Shown: one piece after another, positions 61,972-64,000 of the stretch | How positions within the stretch are numbered: the stretch's first letter is position 1 | Layout: each line of letters begins with the position of its first letter | NCBI RefSeq assembly: GCF_016093545.1 | Contig: NZ_JADKYX010000002.1 | Span: forward strand, 1-64,000 | Length of the DNA: 64,000 nucleotides | From: Massilia rhizosphaerae | GTDB lineage: Bacteria > Pseudomonadota > Gammaproteobacteria > Burkholderiales > Burkholderiaceae_D | Direction of reading: 5' to 3' | The notes under the pieces: generated by a model | What the model saw: only the letters and a program-made list of their open reading frames with translations | The model's database searches: none | What the model was told of the DNA's origin: nothing | Made by a program: the position numbers and the translations under genes

Positions 61972-62883
61972 ATGACCTCCCCCAAGACCGACGCGAGCCA
62001 GCTGGAGCTGTTTGCCCAGGAACTCGCCGCGACGCTCGATCCACCTCCCGCGCCGGCGGCCAAGCCCACGCCGCCGGCCCCGCTGTTCAAGGCACCGCCG
62101 GTGCCGACCCGCACCTTACCCATCCCGCCCATCGGCCCGAACGATCCGCCGCTGCGGCGCATCCAGCTCGGATCGCACACCGTGCACTACGTGCTGCGCC
62201 GCTCCGCGCGCCGCTCGCACGGCTTCATGGTGTGCGACGACGGCCTGTTCGTGACGTCGCCGAACCGCGCGCCGCTGGACGACATCGAACGCGCCATCCG
62301 CGCCAAGCAGCGCTGGATCCTCACCAAGCTGTTCGAGCGGGGCGAGCGCCGCGCCCAGCGCGCCGAACGCGCACCCGTGGAATGGGTCGACGGCGCGCAA
62401 CTGCCCTACCTGGGCAACGACGTCGTGCTGCGCCTGGAGCCGGCCGCGCGCAGCCACTGCGTCTACGATGCCGACACGCGCACGCTGCGCCTGGGCGTGA
62501 CGCCGGGACTGGAGACCTGGCAGATCCGCGAGCGCGTGAAGCTGTGGTTCCAGGACGAGGCCAGGCGCCTGTTCGGCGAACGCCTCGACCTGTACGCCCC
62601 GCACGTGGGCGTGACGTACCGCTCGTGCGCGATTTCGTCGGCCGGCACGCGCTGGGGTTCGTGCACGGTGGCGGGGAATATCCGCCTGAACTGGAAGCTG
62701 GTGCACTATCCGCTCGCGCTGCTCGATTACGTGGTCGTGCACGAACTGGCGCACCTGCGCGAGATGAACCACAGCCCCGCGTTCTGGGCCGTCGTCGGCG
62801 AGGTGTTTCCGGATTACGAGGGTGCCAAGGCGGCGCTCAAGAAGCGGTCGGTGGAGATGCCGATCCTCTTCCCTGACGAGTAA
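61972..62883 (+). CDS. SprT/YgjP-type M48-like metalloprotease
   Basis: The 303-residue protein has a Pro/Ala-rich N-terminal extension (about 1-60) followed by a YgjP-like metallopeptidase domain: RRSARRSHGFMVCDDGLFVTSPNRAPLDDIERAI, SSAGTRWGSCTVAGNIRLNWKLVHYPLALLDYVVVHELAHLREMNHSPAFW. HELAH binds zinc, with the second His group in NHS-x-x-FW. Function is not established. The ATG lacks a good RBS; a TTG at 61924, overlapping the plsC stop, would give 16 more residues. Confidence 0.88.
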   Translation: MTSPKTDASQLELFAQELAATLDPPPAPAAKPTPPAPLFKAPPVPTRTLPIPPIGPNDPPLRRIQLGSHTVHYVLRRSARRSHGFMVCDDGLFVTSPNRAPLDDIERAIRAKQRWILTKLFERGERRAQRAERAPVEWVDGAQLPYLGNDVVLRLEPAARSHCVYDADTRTLRLGVTPGLETWQIRERVKLWFQDEARRLFGERLDLYAPHVGVTYRSCAISSAGTRWGSCTVAGNIRLNWKLVHYPLALLDYVVVHELAHLREMNHSPAFWAVVGEVFPDYEGAKAALKKRSVEMPILFPDE

Positions 62884-62895
62884 TCGGGACGCGAT

Positions 62896-62959
62896 GGTGG
62901 GCACGGGGTGCCCACCCTACGATATGCGATCGCCGTAGGGTGGACTCCCCGAGCCCACC
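62896..62959. repeat. Family B short repeats as an inverted pair
   Basis: Two hairpin units face each other. One is GGTGGGC ... GCCCACCCTAC at 62896-62920 (the reverse complement of the 191-215 form); the other is GTAGGGTGGAC ... GCCCACC at 62935-62959. A 14-base spacer separates them. They occupy nearly the whole 89-base gap between two convergent genes. Confidence 0.8.
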
Positions 62960-62972
62960 AAACGTCAAAAAT

Positions 62973-63527
62973 TTACGAGGCGCGGAACTGGAGCTCGCCC
63001 GCCGCGCGCGCCTCGACGATGCCCCGCATCGCGCTGACTTCATCCTTGTTCAGGCAGCGGAACGGAATGGGCAAGGTGCCGCGCTTGAGGATCATCATGA
63101 AGCCGCTCGAATACATGCGGATGCGCTGCACGTCGTCCCAGCCGATCAGGCTCACGCCCGTGTCGCTGGTGCGCACGATGCCGTGCTGGTCGATCTGGAA
63201 TTCGTAGGTGCGCTTCCCGCGCCGCAGCAGCACGAAGTTCGCGGCCGCCGCCAGCGTGCTTTTCAGGCGCAGATAAACCGCCATCGGCCAGCGGATGTGC
63301 CGCCGGCGGATCAAATAGCCGCCGTGCTCCCACATGAAGCGCACGTATTCGGCGAACGAATAGCGCACCCAGAAATGCAGGCTGTAACGCTCCGCCGGTG
63401 GATGCACGACCGGGATCGTGGCCGCCGGCATCGCGTCGGCGCCTAGATCCTCGGTGTCCGGCTGGTCCAGAAGCGCGGCCCCGCCATCCACGTTGCCGGC
63501 CGCTCGCGAGCGATTTGACCACAACAT
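62973..63527 (-). CDS. YcxB-like family protein
   Basis: The 184-residue protein has a short N-terminal region and a C-terminal YcxB-like domain: GKRTYEFQIDQHGIVRTSDTGVSLIGWDDVQRIRMYSSGFMMILKRGTLPIPFRCLNKDEVSAMRGIV. The W-x-D-V-x-x-I pattern is characteristic. The middle segment (SFAEYVRFMWEHGGYL, then YLRLKSTLAAAANFVLLRRG) has two weakly hydrophobic stretches that could be membrane-associated. ATG 63527 has AAGGGG 7 bases upstream; ATG 63533 is next. It is encoded after waaA on the same strand, with about 46 bases between them. Confidence 0.75.
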   Translation of the reverse strand: MLWSNRSRAAGNVDGGAALLDQPDTEDLGADAMPAATIPVVHPPAERYSLHFWVRYSFAEYVRFMWEHGGYLIRRRHIRWPMAVYLRLKSTLAAAANFVLLRRGKRTYEFQIDQHGIVRTSDTGVSLIGWDDVQRIRMYSSGFMMILKRGTLPIPFRCLNKDEVSAMRGIVEARAAGELQFRAS

Positions 63528-63573
63528 GTGCATCCCCTTTTCATTTTCTAAGTAAAGAGAATGGTAGCAAAAG

Positions 63574-64000
63574 CTAGGCGATAATTTGTTGCAAGAGTTC
63601 AACAGTGCGCACTGTTGCGCCCCGGTGGCGGGCGGCGAAAGCCAGGGCCTGGGCGCCCATGGCGGTCCGGCGGCCGTCATCATCGAGCAGGCCGGCGGCG
63701 GCGCGCAGCAAGGCCGGCGCATCGGACACGCGCAGCGCGGCGCCGGCGGCGACGGCTTCCTCGGTCGCCTGCAGGAAGTTGAAGGTGTGTGCGCCCACGA
63801 GCACCGGCTTGGCCAGCGCGCACGCTTCGATCAGGTTCTGCCCGCCCAGCGGCAGCAGGCTGCCGCCGATGAAGGCGCAATCGCAGGCCGCGTAATAGGC
63901 GAACATCTCGCCCATCGAATCGCCCAGCAGCACGTCGGCGTCCACCCGTTCGGGCAGCGCCGACCTGCGCGCCAGCGCGAGGCCGCGTTCCCCGACCATG
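63574..64000 (-). CDS. waaA: 3-deoxy-D-manno-octulosonic acid transferase WaaA, C-terminal part (cut by window edge)
   Basis: The last 142 residues of a GT-B glycosyltransferase that adds Kdo residues to lipid A are present; the start is beyond the window. The conserved segment DSMGEMFAYYAACDCAFIGGSLLPLGGQNLIEACALAKPVLVGAHTFNF is diagnostic for KdtA/WaaA, with GGSLLPLGGQNLIE as the nucleotide-sugar binding loop. It ends at TAG 63574. Confidence 0.93.
   Translation of the reverse strand, partial: MVGERGLALARRSALPERVDADVLLGDSMGEMFAYYAACDCAFIGGSLLPLGGQNLIEACALAKPVLVGAHTFNFLQATEEAVAAGAALRVSDAPALLRAAAGLLDDDGRRTAMGAQALAFAARHRGATVRTVELLQQIIA

Noticed and set aside
1-64000. CRISPR array or cas genes
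   Set aside because: No evenly spaced repeats with variable spacers and no cas-like protein are seen; the family A units are paired at fixed 29-bp steps but only two at a time.

Overview
The window is high-GC bacterial chromosome. Its gene content and order (tsaE-amiC ... mutL-miaA, miaB-phoH-ybeY ... corC-lnt-glyQS-gmhB-plsC, a DctP/DctS/DctR locus, a PEP-CTERM protein, very dense coding) point to a betaproteobacterium of the Burkholderiales, most likely Oxalobacteraceae close to Massilia, Duganella or Janthinobacterium. This is inference from gene content; there is no rRNA in the window to test it.

Layout. 0-7.3 kb: tail of an IS110 transposase, a periplasmic nucleotidase lipoprotein with a Sel1-repeat lipoprotein, two endonuclease/exonuclease/phosphatase (EEP) proteins, a FrnE-type DsbA protein, plsY and ybaK. 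7.3-14.7 kb: an RND efflux adaptor/pump pair, a decayed SnoaL-like gene, and a DsbA/metallo-beta-lactamase fusion gene divergent from a LysR regulator. 14.7-20.6 kb: a 59-residue charged protein, xerD, ogt, then a TRAP binding protein divergent from its sensor kinase/response regulator. 20.7-31.4 kb: queG, and a tsaE-amiC / mutL-miaA backbone split by a mutarotase, a small lipoprotein, an alpha-carbonic anhydrase, a DedA protein and a cyclophilin. 31.5-31.8 kb: two identical CAT-anticodon tRNA genes. 31.9-37.8 kb: DUF2007 and DUF445 proteins, then an acyl-CoA operon (thiolase, acyl-CoA dehydrogenase, CoA-transferase) divergent from a TetR regulator with two palindromic operators. 38-43 kb: a frameshifted cation/proton antiporter, a coupled DUF899-DUF2182 pair, a helix-turn-helix protein and a beta-propeller protein. 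43-48.4 kb: a divergent FtsH-like membrane protease, a small PEP-CTERM protein, DUF1697, a coupled small protein plus HDOD protein, and a Gln-rich HTH protein. 49-62.9 kb: the conserved miaB-phoH-ybeY ... corC-lnt-glyQ-glyS-gmhB-plsC-ygjP-like run, interrupted by an opposite-strand molybdenum hydroxylase pair (iorA/iorB type). 63-64 kb: a YcxB-like protein and the 3' end of waaA.

Two families of intergenic repeats run through the window. Family A (core AAATTCGGGGTCAGAGCAC) forms two composite elements of about 215-228 bp, each with two direct copies at one end and two inverted copies at the other. Family B (ends GTAGGGTGGGC ... GCCCACCCTAC) occurs as short hairpins and as larger elements of about 100-120 bp. 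In several places the repeat begins exactly at a stop codon. I see no CRISPR array, prophage or plasmid origin. The strongest candidates for something undescribed are the composite repeats, the DsbA-MBL fusion with an altered metal motif, the divergent FtsH-like protease, and a palindrome-rich small transcription unit between dctP and ogt.
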